Origin: Heliocidaris tuberculata
Taxonomy: Eukaryota; Echinodermata; Echinoidea; Camarodonta; Echinometridae
Direction: 5' to 3'
Assembly (NCBI GenBank): GCA_025618425.1
Contig: CM046850.1
Span: 4,289,486-4,353,485 of the forward strand
DNA: 64,000 bases
Shown: positions 22,301 to 36,192 of the stretch, in pieces
Position numbering within the stretch: the stretch's first letter is position 1
Layout: every line of letters begins with the position of its first letter
The notes under the pieces: model-generated
The model's input: the letters and a program-made list of their open reading frames with translations, nothing else
The model's database searches: none
What the model was told of the DNA's origin: nothing
Position numbers and translations under genes: made by a program

Positions 22301-25300
22301 TGCAGTGTCCGTCCGTGACAAAATTAGTGTCCGTCCGTGACAATTTTCAAATTCGTTTTTAGTATATGTATATTTAATTGATCAAGATTTTATTCATACA
22401 TGGTATAGGTCTCTAGCTAGTGAGATAGCTCAGCATGGTTTTTGTTTTCATTTTTGCCCCACCAATGGAAAAAAAAACTTTTACAAATTTTTTCTGTCAC
22501 GGACGGACAAATTTGCATCAAGATGTGAATGACCATGCGGCACAACCATTTCTGTACAAATATTTTCAAATATTTTTTGGTTTTCAATGGAATGGTGTTT
22601 GATCTATAATTATTTGCTAACAAATCCCAAGAAAGTTTAGAGAGTGTTAAACTAGGACCAAATCAATCTCTCTAGAAAATGTCCGTCCGTGACATTAGTG
22701 TTCATCACCCCTGTTGAAAAATGGGCCAATCCAATGACTTTCCCGACCTTTTCAATTAAACAAACGTGAATTTTAGTAACTTTAGATATTAGTGAAAAAC
22801 CTGAAAGTGATTTCATCATAAAAATCTGAAAATTAAATTTTCACCCCAATGCTCACTCTTAACCGATCAGGCTCTACACAAGTCTGTTATTGAGCGGGGA
22901 AGAGTATCCCAGAAACAAGGATTCTTTACTCAATTACACTAGGATTCAACAATATATCCAACCTTAAACCAAATCATTATTCTCCTATAGAGTTTGCTTA
23001 GTTTCATTTGTTTGTTGACAGTATGTGTCACTGCCGTCTGCACCAACTTTCCAAGTAAAGTGGATGTAAGCGTAGAGGGCTATGTATATGTAGCAGATAG
23101 TTTTGCTTGGTAAGATTGCTTCATTGATGAATTAATTCCGAAGCCTCCTGTCAATGGGGGCATGGAGAAGAGCTTGGTGCAAAAGTTTATACCTGGCTCT
23201 TTTGGCGGCATTGATGACATCCTGCACCTGACAGATTTCCCAATGATCCACATCTGTTTGCAGATACCTTCTGGTATGGGTAGTATGACTCCTCCTGACC
23301 TGTTGCTCTTCGTAAGGAGCATATTTATGAGAGTTGTCTGCAAAACTACTTCATTGTAGATTCCATTCCAGGCAGTTTGTTTGAAGTACGCCCCAGTTGA
23401 CAGCTCGAAAAGTGACTGGGAAAGTTCAGTGATTGTCACTTTCCCTCTTTCGATGCATTGTTGTTTGTGGTTACCGATAGTTCTTGAATTCTTTGAACAT
23501 GGCTGGTATGGGACAAGCCCAGTCTTGAAGTGTCTTCTGGGGAGCGTTTCATGAAAGGAAGATGTCGGATATTTCATCCGACAACTGTTAATAAGCTACT
23601 AAAATCCTTGCATCTGATTGGCTGAGAGCAAATTTGATGGATAAAATATCTGACAAGTCCTTTCATGAAACGCCCCCCTGGTGGCCATCAAGTTCCCATA
23701 GAAAATTGGCTTAGGATGTTTACAAAGTAGCACCCTTGTTCCTCACAAGCATCGGGAGTCCAGCCAATTTCATTTCACCACAGCCATTTCGCTAGGATTC
23801 AACACTATACCTAACCTTCAATCAAATCTTATTATTCAACTTCACCTCAGGAAATTCCCCTGGAAGATTCTTTTGATTACGTTGTGCTGCCATCAATATA
23901 TCAAAATAAGTCACCCTTGAATCTGTACCCTCAAGCCTGAAGGGGCTCCTGTGATGCTGTAATGATAAATTTAATGAAGGGTCCAGTGCAGTTCAAGCAT
24001 TTTCAAATAAATTTTATGACTAATATTTCATAAATAATTTTGCTTAAGACTGATTATCCACAGAACTGAGAGAACTTTAAAACTATCGCTGACTTTCAAA
24101 CCTGTTGCTATTACATGTACATGTTAAAACCCTCTGCAGACCACCCTGGCACTAAGTTGTATGTGAAACATTTTAGTTTCACATATAACTTGGTGCCTAA
24201 ACTATTTAGTTATGCCACACTTTTAGGGAGCAGTTTAATGTTCCTTCCTGTCAAAAATAATATTTGGTGGCAAAGGAGAAAGCTTTTTACTAATATTCTT
24301 GAATATAAAGTCCTATGGTTTTTTTTATGATCCTGATAAATTCACATCAATCTGTCCCCTACATAAATACAAATAGTATTCATTCACCTGCAGACTGCAG
24401 TGCATAGCTTCTAGTGGAACCTTGGATTTTTCAAACAAAATTTTGTTAGTAACTGTCTACAAGGAATCAATTCTTACACACTTTTCTTCAGTTTTCTTTT
24501 GTTACTCATATCTTTATTTCAGGTGAAGATGTATCTGCACAATTCCAGTATGTAGTCAGAGTTATTAGCAGGTAGGCCTTAATCTTTATTTCCTAGGCAC
24601 TCAGTGAAAGTGATTTCTTGATTCCAGCATGCCCTCTTCTCTTCTTTGAGCACATGAAGATGAAAACTTTGGAATCCGATTCTCTTTAGATCATGTCACA
24701 GAATAGGAATGTTATTAACAATATAGCAATTACTTTCTAACTTGTAAGTCTAATGCCATTAGTGAAATGCTAATGAAAATGATGCCAATGTGTATCAAGC
24801 TGATGATATTGTAGTTATCTGTATCATCTTTTTAATGTTTCAAATCTGTGATTCTAACATTTATAGTGAAATACTATTTCATGAATTATAAAAAAATTAA
24901 GAGTAATGATGAGGTTAACACTTTAAATTGTGAAACTACTATATATATATTATGTAATCTGTGCATTAAAAGATACATTATTATCGCTTCAGTAGTTTTA
25001 GAAAACTTAGGACTGCCAAAGCATTTTTATATATAGTACAGGATACTCTGTGTCAGATATTGCAGTAACAGTAGTATGTTGGTTATGTGTTAGGAAACAA
25101 TATTTGGATAAAGTAATTTTTTTTGAATGAATATTTTTGTTTTCAATTTCCTTTAATCAGTAACCTGACCCCTACTATTGAAAACGATGAGTTTCTAGTT
25201 GCTGAGAGAATCAAGCGTAAATGTAAGTTCTACTTTACTTATCTTGCTATCTAAAATGTGTGTATTACCAACTCAATCAATGATATGATTCATAGGGGAG

Positions 25301-28300
25301 AATTTCTTGACTTATACATTTAATATTTGGTGTTACATAGACATTTCTATCAGCACAAAATTCCAATATGTGTTCACATGAGTAAAATTTTTCATGTAGT
25401 TTAGTTTTTGTCTTGCCTGCGTAACAGAAGTGTCACTATTTGGCATCATCAACAATCATGCTTTACTCAAAATATCTTTCTATGGATTTGAGGTAAAATC
25501 ATCAAATTCACACCACAGGTACATCTCTTAAATTAAAGGCGCAGGACATGTTCGGAAATGAGTAGAGTCTGACCAAGGTTAAAAGTCAAAAGGTAAATGA
25601 ATCCTGTCAAGGTCTCATTTTCCAGGAATAAAATGTTGTAACATCATAGCTTAGTATAATGAAGCTGCCAGACCAAAGTTCACATGCTCATTTGCATAGC
25701 AAGATGCAGGCGAGACAAGGCTTGGCATTTGCCTTGTTCTTCTTTAGATTTATTTTTCTGATTTTACTCTTGCTTACTGTTTGCATTGATAGTGGCAAAA
25801 GAGAAGAGAGAGGCCGATGCAGCATTTTTCTCTGAACTTCACCGGAAACTCCAGTCACAGGTTAGTCCAAGTTGATTATGTAACCTTTCAGTATCATGTT
25901 CATTTAGCAAAGATATTACAAAGATTGAGCCATGATTAAATAGCTGGAGATGAAACTGTCATAGAGTATTTCTCACTTTTGTTAGCGTTACTCCTCTTTA
26001 AGTGAATGTATTATTTTAAGATGTGATGATTATTTTAAATTTGTAGGAGAAAATGTTTATATTTACATTGTACATGTGATTTGCACCTCTTTTTTATGTC
26101 CTTTTGTATGATGATGAATATTGGCCTGCTTACAAAGGTTTCTGTTCTTTTGAAATACTGCACATGTATATGATATGCTCTGGCAAAATTTGTGTTATGC
26201 TTTATTTTGTCACATATATAGGGTAAGGGTTGCAAGTGAGTTTTAGATTACATATGGGTTTAGCTTAAGGGTTTGGTATACATGTAATGTTGGATGCTAA
26301 TGTGACTAAATGGTAATAGAACAAATATATCAAGAACATTTGTTGTATAATCAATGATTAACAGACTGAAAGAGACAGAGATAGATTTGTTTATGTTTCA
26401 CATTCTGTTAATTGTCCTAACGTGCTTTCAAGTTGTATGAATAATAGTGCTGGTGTCGGCATGGAAAATCTATGTCGCCATGTCGCAATAAAATTAACGC
26501 CAAGTCTAAACTCGGGCCGCTCCCGTAGTGACCGTACACTATTAAACCAGAGTTACCTGGTTTACCCGACACAAATTCACAAGAGCTTTACATGGAATAC
26601 ATGCACTATGGCCTCACGGGCTCACACTCGCAGTCATACTCACTTACAGTTCTCAAAGATGCACACTGTCAACTATTTGCCCCAAAATTTGTTTTGTATA
26701 ATCCAATTTATCAAGCATTAATGAAAGTCATGCGGTGCGAGTCAGCCAGTGTCGCATATCTAGGCATGTACATGTATGTAATGTATACCGGTCGCAGCTA
26801 GATACGCAGCGATCGTGTCGCGCGAGAGTGCTGCTAATGCATATGTGAAACAAATCACGTACGCGCGCACGACGCCACGGCGAGGTACATAATTATATAA
26901 GACCCAATTTATGTCGCCATCGGTGCATGCGTGTCGACATGTCGGCAAAGTCCAAAACCAGTACTTTTGTCACCATAGTGGCGACATCAGGCGTGTCGAT
27001 ACCAGCACTAATGAATAAATATGTTTGTACAAATTGTGATTTTTGTAGAAAATAGTTTGTTTTCCTATGACAATATAGAGTTAATAATTCATGAATTTAT
27101 TGATGGTATATTTCAGGGTGTATTGAAGAACAGATGGGCCATACTATATCTTCTCTTGACTCTAAGTGAGGAGAAACATGGAAATAAACAGCTGGTAAGT
27201 ATAGTTCTTAGTTCTGAAACAGAAATAGGTATTTGTATTTCAAAGTATATTTCCAAAAGTGAAATTGTAATTTTGAGATATTGCAGCAGCATCTTATTTT
27301 TTTAAATTTTTACTTTCTGAACAAGAATAATTTGAAAAAATGCTTGTGTGTGTGTGTTATGTAGGGTTCTAAAACAGCTGCAGCTATATTTGGAAGAGGC
27401 TTGCCCAAGCTCGCTACGTCCACTCCCTATGTAACCCGAGATGACCCCCATGGTAGGGCGCATGGGTCATCCATGTTCCCCTCTCAGACACCACTTCCAA
27501 GGGATACAAGTGCTGGTACCATCTCATCCAAGTCTTCCCATCTCAGCAGTGGTATAGGTGAGTCTGAAAAGCTTTAAATATTTTCATTTTGGAAGAGTAG
27601 ACTAGACCTATGCTTATTTCATGTTTTCATTCATTTAAAGCTATTTTTAACACTTTAGGGTAATGAATGAAAGTAGCTGCATTGTGCATAAATCTATCTT
27701 CTACTGATTGCAAAAGAATATTGGAAGTTTCACGCAAAAGTTCACGATCAAGTGTGTCAGCAGAGAAATTTGCCCCTTTTGTGTTTGGAGTGCTTTTTGT
27801 ATTTTTACCTGGCATAGGATCTAATTGATATTTGGACATCAAAAAAAAAAACTCCTTGGGAGAGATATTTTTCCCAGTCCCCCCAAAAAGTTAGATTAAT
27901 TAAAATCAAACTGGTTGCAAAGTTTCATCTATGGAGAAATCTCTTTGCAGATTTATGTCTTTGTATGTTCATTTCTTTGTTGTTTTTAGTTAGACTATAG
28001 TAGTTTGATAACAGTTGTACTAATTAATGCTTGAGATTGTCATTTTTTCTGTCCTGGGGCCCATTGCACAAAGAGTTGCGTTTAAACACAACTCTTAAAA
28101 TCAAACGCAAGTCCTGAATGTGCACTTCTGATTGGCTGAAATTTGTGAAAATAGAGATGCGTTTGATTTTCCTGAGTTGGTTCAGGCGCAAGTTTTATGC
28201 AACGGGCCCCTGTTCCTTACTCATGGCTTTACTTACTGCTGATAAATAATATTTGTTCTTGTTCATTTTGTTCTGTACGTTACAGGCAGTGGAATCAGCA

Positions 28301-31300
28301 GTATAAGTGGACCAACACCAACACCCCATTCATATGCTCCAGGGTAAGGCTCATGAAATGCATTCGAAATTTAGGTAAAAGTTTAGATTATAAGAAAGTG
28401 TAGATTGAATAGAGTATATGAATAAGTGTTCTGCTTCTCAGTGAAAGTGATTTCAAGAAAGTTTTGATTTTATCAGGCATGTGAAATTTCCGCGTTTACG
28501 CGAATTTCCGCTTTTTTAAAATCATTTTCTCGCGTCTTTTTTTCACTTTCCGCGTTTTTTACTCCCCGGGTAATGAAAAACACAGTCTAGTCTCGTACCA
28601 TGCTTTTTGTCAAAATATAAACGTATTTTGAGCTGCTCATTACGAGCAATTATTATTCATGTCTAAAAACGCCTGCTGGTAATAGAGACTATCCAATCCG
28701 GTATTCAGCTGGTTTCACGCTGCAGTGCGTGGCGGCCTAGCAGTGCACTGCTAAGCAACCGCGCCGGGCTAGCAATCGAATGGCACGGGGAAGCTCTGGG
28801 GGCGATAGCCGGTCTCGATCTCGCATGTATCGCGCGACGTTGGTCAAGTTGCTTTAGCTGCTAGCTGTGTCTTCGAGTGGTACTTCGAGCGGGACTTCGA
28901 GTTCGTTTGGATAAATTTCTTCCGCGTTTCCAACACAGTTATGCACCATCTTGGTACTTGTTTTGAATTGTTTATTTACTGATGTGAACTTCACAAGAGG
29001 AAGTTAAATCATGGCTTCTACTTCCAAGGATCAAAATTATGTGGAGCGGGGCTCGCGTGATGATAAGGCATCAATTGTCAAGAAAGACCCTCTCGTTAAA
29101 GAGATTAGTATTAGTAAACAAGAAAAGTAGGAAAAGCACATAGTCTGTGAGTACCATATTAAAAATTGAAGTAATTTTGAACTGTGAGTATGGATGTTAG
29201 ATACTTAATACAGTAATATGTGTGTGTATTTGTGTTAGCGTGCAAATTTATTAGTGTGTCAATTATTTGTGTTTTTCAAGAAAAATATAATTATTATAAT
29301 TAATTATCTATCAAATCATAACACACCTACCCAGATACAGTTAATCCTAAGCCTGAATTTCCTCTCTTGGTATGCACCAGATTGCACAATTTCAAGTTCA
29401 AAAACTGCAAAGCTCCCTACCGTGGGAAGGGGGTGTCCCCCCTCCCACACCCTCCCCCCGCTCGGTCGCTCCGCTCCCTCGCAATGTCACTAATTTATTT
29501 TCCTCTTTTTTTTTTCTTACCTCACTCACATGCCTGTTTTATAGGTTGTTTCCATTTTGCTGGTCCTATCTTGCAATTCTATCTGTTTCTCTCAAAGTGC
29601 AGTGCCATTGCAACAACTCCAGATTAACTACTAGTTCATGAACCTCTTTTTCTCTTTGCAGGTATCTTACTACCCCTGGCATGACCCCAGGCATACCCCA
29701 AGGCATAACCCCAGGAACACAGTCTATCGGTGGAAGGCTTGCCCGCATGCTTATAGGGGGCAGCACAACACAGACAGATGGCGACACAAAGAGCCATGCA
29801 TTGGTCCCATCTGGTGCTAGGTCAGGCATGGTAGAAGTGGATAGGACCAATCAGAACCAGGATGAAAACAGTAAGGATTTTCAGGAATTTGTTGAAACAT
29901 TCAGAGCGTACTCCATCCCATAAATTCTTCTATACTATTCTATTACTCTAAAGGGAAACATTGATTATTAATGAGGTGTAATATTCCATATTCAAAATCC
30001 ATTATTGTGTTTCATGTGGCATAATATATTGAAGGAGTTAGTATGTGGATAAAATGAGAAACTCTTATAAATACCAACTGAAAAACAATGAATTGATGAA
30101 ATATATCATACAGAAGGGTTTCTGTGGCATGTAATCAAGCATTTAAAGAGGAAAAAAAGCAAGTATGGTGTTAGAAGGTCTATGACTTTATGACATTTTT
30201 GGGTACTTTGGCATCACTGCGTTATCCAAGTAGTATAACTAGCTGCGAGAACACAGAATTATCCACTTACCCCTCATGCCTTCGTATGCTTTCATTCCAT
30301 TTCCAGCATCCTTTGAAGTAGCAGAGAAGACATTAGTTCATGATCTGATCTACGTCTTCCAGGGCATTGATGGCAAGATGGTCAAGTATGATGCAACAGC
30401 TGATGCCTTCAGGATATCCTCGGAGGTATACTAGGGTTCCAAACTTTTATTGATTTTTGTAGTATAATTTTTCAAAATAGGGAGTTTTCGCATCAGCAAC
30501 GTACGCGGGATTCTAGGATGGAGATCAACAATTGCACATGACAAAGGACACCCGTCCAGTCTTTGTGGAAAATTGAAGAACTGGAACAGTAGTTTCGTCC
30601 TAGATTCAAAGCGAACAATAAATTGTTAATCTCCATCCTAGAATCCCACGTACATTGCTGATGCGAAAACTCCCTACTATGGAATCAGCACTGTGAATGT
30701 GACAGACAAAGAGAGTGGACAAAATAAACAACCCCTCATTCTAACCTTCACAGTGGTTCCGGTAGACAAAAGAACATCCCTTCACTGCTATTCTGTAAAA
30801 GTATGTAGAACTGGTGTCACATGCATATTCACCTGTTAACTTATTTTACATAACAGTAGTGAAGGAATGTTCTTTTGTCTACCAGAGCAATTGTTGAGGG
30901 TAGAATGAGGAGTTGTTTATTTTGTCCACTCTCTTTGTCCGTCATGTTCATGGTGGAGGATTCTGCTCACACATTTTGTGATCCTAAAGTTGATTTTAAG
31001 ATTGTCATGTGGTGAGTTTAGAAATAGTAATGTAATGATGAACAGAATTATTATGATATTGGCCTAGTGTATAAAGGCGACTGCACACCTTACAATCGGT
31101 CTGCGATCCGATTTCAGAAGAAAATGTAATATCATTTGACAAATCATTTAAAAATGAAAAATATTCTTGATTGAGGGTCTGAATAGTCATATAGAGAGTA
31201 AAATCGATAGTACGGCCTTTGCTGAGTTTTCTAGTCGGTGGAATGGCCAAATCGGCTCCGAGTCGTAGTGACGTCACAAAAATTATACGACTGCCTACGA

Positions 31301-34300
31301 TTTGAAACTAATTTTGCCCTTATTCCCTGTAGAAAGCTGACAGCTCACCAAAACCCTATGTTTAGTATTCATATTACTTTTCAAAACCTGAATAGGGTCG
31401 ATTTCATTAGTTAAAATGTCAATATTTAATGCCATTGCGAATTATTTCAAAAATCGGATCGCAGACAGATCGTGAGGTGTGCGGTGGCCTTTAGGCCCCT
31501 GTCTGTCTCCCAGTGATGTAAATTGTATTCCAGTATTACTTTGGCTGGAGCCAGGCTACCGATGGCAGTAATCATTTCATTTAAAGCTTTCCTTTCTACC
31601 AGGTACCTCTTACTACACCAGGGCCCATTTCATAAAACTTGTTATCAAGAACAATGGCCACATTTCTATGACAAATATGGTCGGAGCCAATGAGACGCAA
31701 GGATTTCAGTAGCTTATAACAGTTAGGGCAACTTGTTATTGATAACAAGTTTTATGAAGCAGGGTGCTAGATTGAGAGTGGCAAATTGAAATGAATATAT
31801 TGTGGACTCTTCTATGGAAGTGATGAATAGAATTATTTGTATTGACATATTGATGAATGGCACTTATTATATACATGTAGATCCCTCTTTATATGGAACT
31901 TCATTGAGGGTCATTGTTGTTATTACTAATTTTGTCTTTGCTTTTCTACCAAAGCAAGTTAATATTTTGTATTCGATTCTTTATGAATAAACAATTTCCT
32001 TCTTAATCACCCTGAACAGCTTGGAGTTCCTAGACCATGTAGAGACCTAGTACACAAGCTATCAGAGCTAGGATGGTTATACCTCAAGGTACGAAGGTAC
32101 ATCGATGCCAGAAACCAGGACAAAGCCTTTGGATTGGTTGGACAGGTCAGTTGTTTATATTTATTTGGGGCTTCTTAATGGTGTGAGTAAGGTTCTGTAT
32201 GATAAAAGAGTATTGTAAAACAAGAAACTTTACTGACTTTCACAAGTTTTGACAATTTTGCAAAAGTTTCCTTCCGCAGTTAAGAAATCACAGCAATGCA
32301 ATTTTTGCAATGCATGAAAGTGTCATGCTGTGGAAAGCAGCTGTCATCAACAATTCATGAAAGGACTGTGTCGCAAAATGTGTTTGTTTTGAGAAATTAC
32401 ATTTTTGTTGCATTGAATACACAATACTCTGTTGTGTAAATTGCACTCATGGCATGTGTCATCAAAAGGCATTACAGTGTTGCTATTAGTTCAATGTATG
32501 TGTCCAAACTACTTTTCTTACCCTTAACCACATACATATGGTTGTCACTTACTAGTCCATCTTTCATTCTTAAGAAAAACACAAAAGGCTTCAAAATTAC
32601 AAGGGGTATGAATAATTATGGTGCTTACTGTATATGGATGTCACTTTGTATCGCACCCTCTTTCCTTAGACTCTTTTTCCTGATTTTATATGATTTTTTA
32701 CTCCGTTTGTGAAAACACAAGCTTTTGTGAATATCAGTTGTCATTCATTATATTGCTTTGTCCTATACAGAGCTTTTGCGCTGCCTTACAGCAGGAACTG
32801 ACAGAATATTACAGACTGCTAGCAGTACTTGAAGCACAGGTAAGTAAGTGTGAAAATGAAAGAAAAGTAAAATGTGGAATTGTGCCTGAAAATTATTGTA
32901 TTGTCCTTGTCCTTGTACTTAGAATTTTCAGGCTTCACAATAATACAAAGTCAATACACACTAAGTCTGACAGTGATGTTACAGGTCGGTCCCCAGATTT
33001 AAAGTGGACCAATCACCTGAAAATATAATTTGTGTAAGGCTAGAAAATATCAAATTAACCTCAAAGAACTCTATCTGGCATTCAATAAATCAACAGTTAA
33101 GGAGTGTGAAGGATATAAAGGATAACATGAAGGTGCGGGCGCGAAACCGAACTCTGAGTTGGGTTCCGCGCGAGCCCTTATCCTGGCGAGCGCATACGGG
33201 TGCGTCGAGTAGTCTACTCACGAGTCACTTTCACGCGTATAGAGAGTGTAATTAAACTTGCAATATCTCTGTATAGAAGTAATATTTGAAGCCCATATTT
33301 TGAATGTAGTAGTATAATGACATGGAACCTCTAAATAATAAGATCTGATTAATACATGTCTCTTAAAAGCCCAGTTACATACTCCCACTCACTCATATGG
33401 GGACAACATTTTAAAATATATGTGTTATCATTTTTGTCTTTTGATAGCAACTTCAGGAGCAAGACATGGGTCTTGGGGAGGGGTCGCCTAGCAACCTGTC
33501 CTTGTTTCGTCTCAACGTATGGACATTTGATCCCCTACATCGAATGAAGCAGCTAGCCATCCTGGTAGATGGTTGCGCAGGTAAGAAACAAGTAAAAGCA
33601 CTTGGCTTTTTAGGATGCTTTGTAACAAGTCAAAGAGGCTCTGTAAGTCCAAGATACATGTAGATATGGATTACATTCTATATTTATAAAATGTAAATGG
33701 AACAGTACACTAAAATTGACAGTGGTTTTTTTCTTGGTAATTGGGCACATCCAAACTCTGGTAAGCTATCAACCTAAGTACAATAATCAGATAAATTACA
33801 ACATACTCATAAAAACTAGGGGAATGCCTAGCAATTGCTAGCAAGCAAAAGCAGCGACTTCTCCAGTTCAGGATGTAGGATCGGGCCTTGAGAGTGAATC
33901 CTTTCAGATCTTCAGAGTGCAAGGTTTTTAATAGGTGGGGCAGACCAGGTATTCCATTGTCTGTTTTCCCCCACAATTGCAATTATAATTATTATTTCTG
34001 TTCATCATGCTGATTACAGCTGACAAAAGAGGGAAGAACGTTAGCATCTGTCATCCATTCCTACGGCTAGCGACCTTTCCTATCAGAACGCAACCTTCTG
34101 TTTAACTTCTTATTCCCATATTTCCCATCGCTTCAGATAAAAAGGGAGGATCTTGGCATCTGCAATCGGTACCTACACCTTAGATGGTGATCCTTCCACC
34201 AGGCTACTGGTCAAGTATATCCTACGGCTAGTAGCCTTTCCTATCAGGACCATGTTGAATAAATTGATTTATAATAGACAAATTAAAGAAAGAGAAAGCT

Positions 34301-36160
34301 CACAATTTTTTTTTTTCATCTAAACAAGAATCCAGCCTTGTCTTTAAACTTCTTATTCCTGTTTCTCTGCAGACTGAAAGGTAGGAGCTGTATCGTCTGC
34401 TATCCATTCTACACCTTGCATGGTAATCCTGCTACCAGGCTGCTAGTCAAGCACATCCTGCAGCTGTTGGCCTTTCCTGTCAGGACTCCACTTACTGTTT
34501 TAATTTGTTATTCTTGTTTGTTCTTCCTATCACAACAGACAAAAAGGGAGGAGCTTTAGCCTCTGCAATCCATTCCTACACCTTACACGGTGACCCTGCC
34601 ACCAGGCTATTGGTGAAGCACATCCTACGCCTAGTAGCCTTTCCTATCAGGACCATGCTGGACAGATGGATCTTTGATGGGCAGTTGGAGGACAAGTACC
34701 ACGAGGTAGGGCCAAGTAGGACTGGTCCTACCAAATGTAGGCTAGTTGACTGAATATTTCCCTGACAAGTAATGGTCTTCCTTGTTCTTCCTTGGTCTCT
34801 TTACTTGCATTTATCCAATTAAGATTGTTTGATTGTATGCTTGAATTTCCCTCTGGCTATTAGAATACTTGAGGAAAAAATACAATTCAAGAATGAAATA
34901 ATGTGGAGGATTGATTTAGCAATGAATACATTGTAAGCCTCCCACAAGACATTGAGGGAAACATGAAAACATTAAAAGCTTGATGGTATTTGATAAAGTG
35001 GAAAACAGTGGACCGTACATTGTGCTTGCTGTTAGGTAAATTAAAAGGGAGAGATATAATTAGATAAGAATTGGGGGGGGGGGGGGGTAAGCACTTCTAA
35101 ATTGATGGTTAACTGCTTTTAAAGCATGATTTGGTCTAGAAATGCACTTTATAAACATGTTGAAGACTATTAAATTTCATTTAATTTTGATATTTTTTTA
35201 TCTCAGTTCTTTGTAGCAGCAGACCCAAGTGTGGAAAAAGAGAAGCTCTGGCATGACAAGTATTCTCTGCGCAAGTCCATGATACCGTCCTTCATCAGTA
35301 TGGAACAAGCAAGAAAGGTGAGTCTTTCATCCTATAAAAGCCTTTGTAAACCTGGGCCCTGTTTCATAAAACTTGTTATCAATGACAAGTTGCAATAACT
35401 TATAAAGCTACTGAAATCCTTGCATCTGATTGGCTGAGAGCAAATTTGTCGGTAAAAATCACAGACGAGACACTTGATGAAACACCCCTCTGGACTCCAG
35501 TTAGCCAGTAGGGTGTCCAGAAATTTGTAAAATCCTCCTAGCTTGGGTGGAGGGGTTGTATTTGGGCAGCCTGGGTGCCGTAGACCTTCCACAAGTTATA
35601 TTGACTATGTTTATCTATACTGTGGAGTAGGGATGTATTTGGGCAGCCTCGTGCACTGTAGAATCACTGCCAGTTGTATTGATATACCATTAATTTGGCT
35701 TGATTTTATGGATATTATAGACAGGTAAGACGGTGGGAAAACATACTATGTTCTTTGAAGATAATGATGTCATTGTATTCACAGTCAAAGTTTTATTTAG
35801 GAGGACAAGGTTGTCAACAGTGTTTGCATACAATGCACATATTGTTCCGCCCTCACTAGTAATAGTCCATATATTGTTGTTACGAAGATGTTTTGCATGG
35901 TTGTGGGAAATTTTTTGGAACAGGACTGTCATATATTTCTTTTTTGTATAGATCCTGTCAATTGGGAAGGCCATCAACTTCTTACGGCAGGTCTGTAAAG
36001 ACCACACCCTTATCAAGGGGAAGTCCCTTATGACAGCGACGTCAAATACCAACAGCTATCAGAACAGTAAGTCTCTGATCATTGAGTAGATTGAAGTTGA
36101 TCTTTCATTTTCAATGTCACTCTTGTTGCATCCTTTTGATTTGATTTTGATCATCTGTAG

Positions 36161-36192
<32 letters not shown>

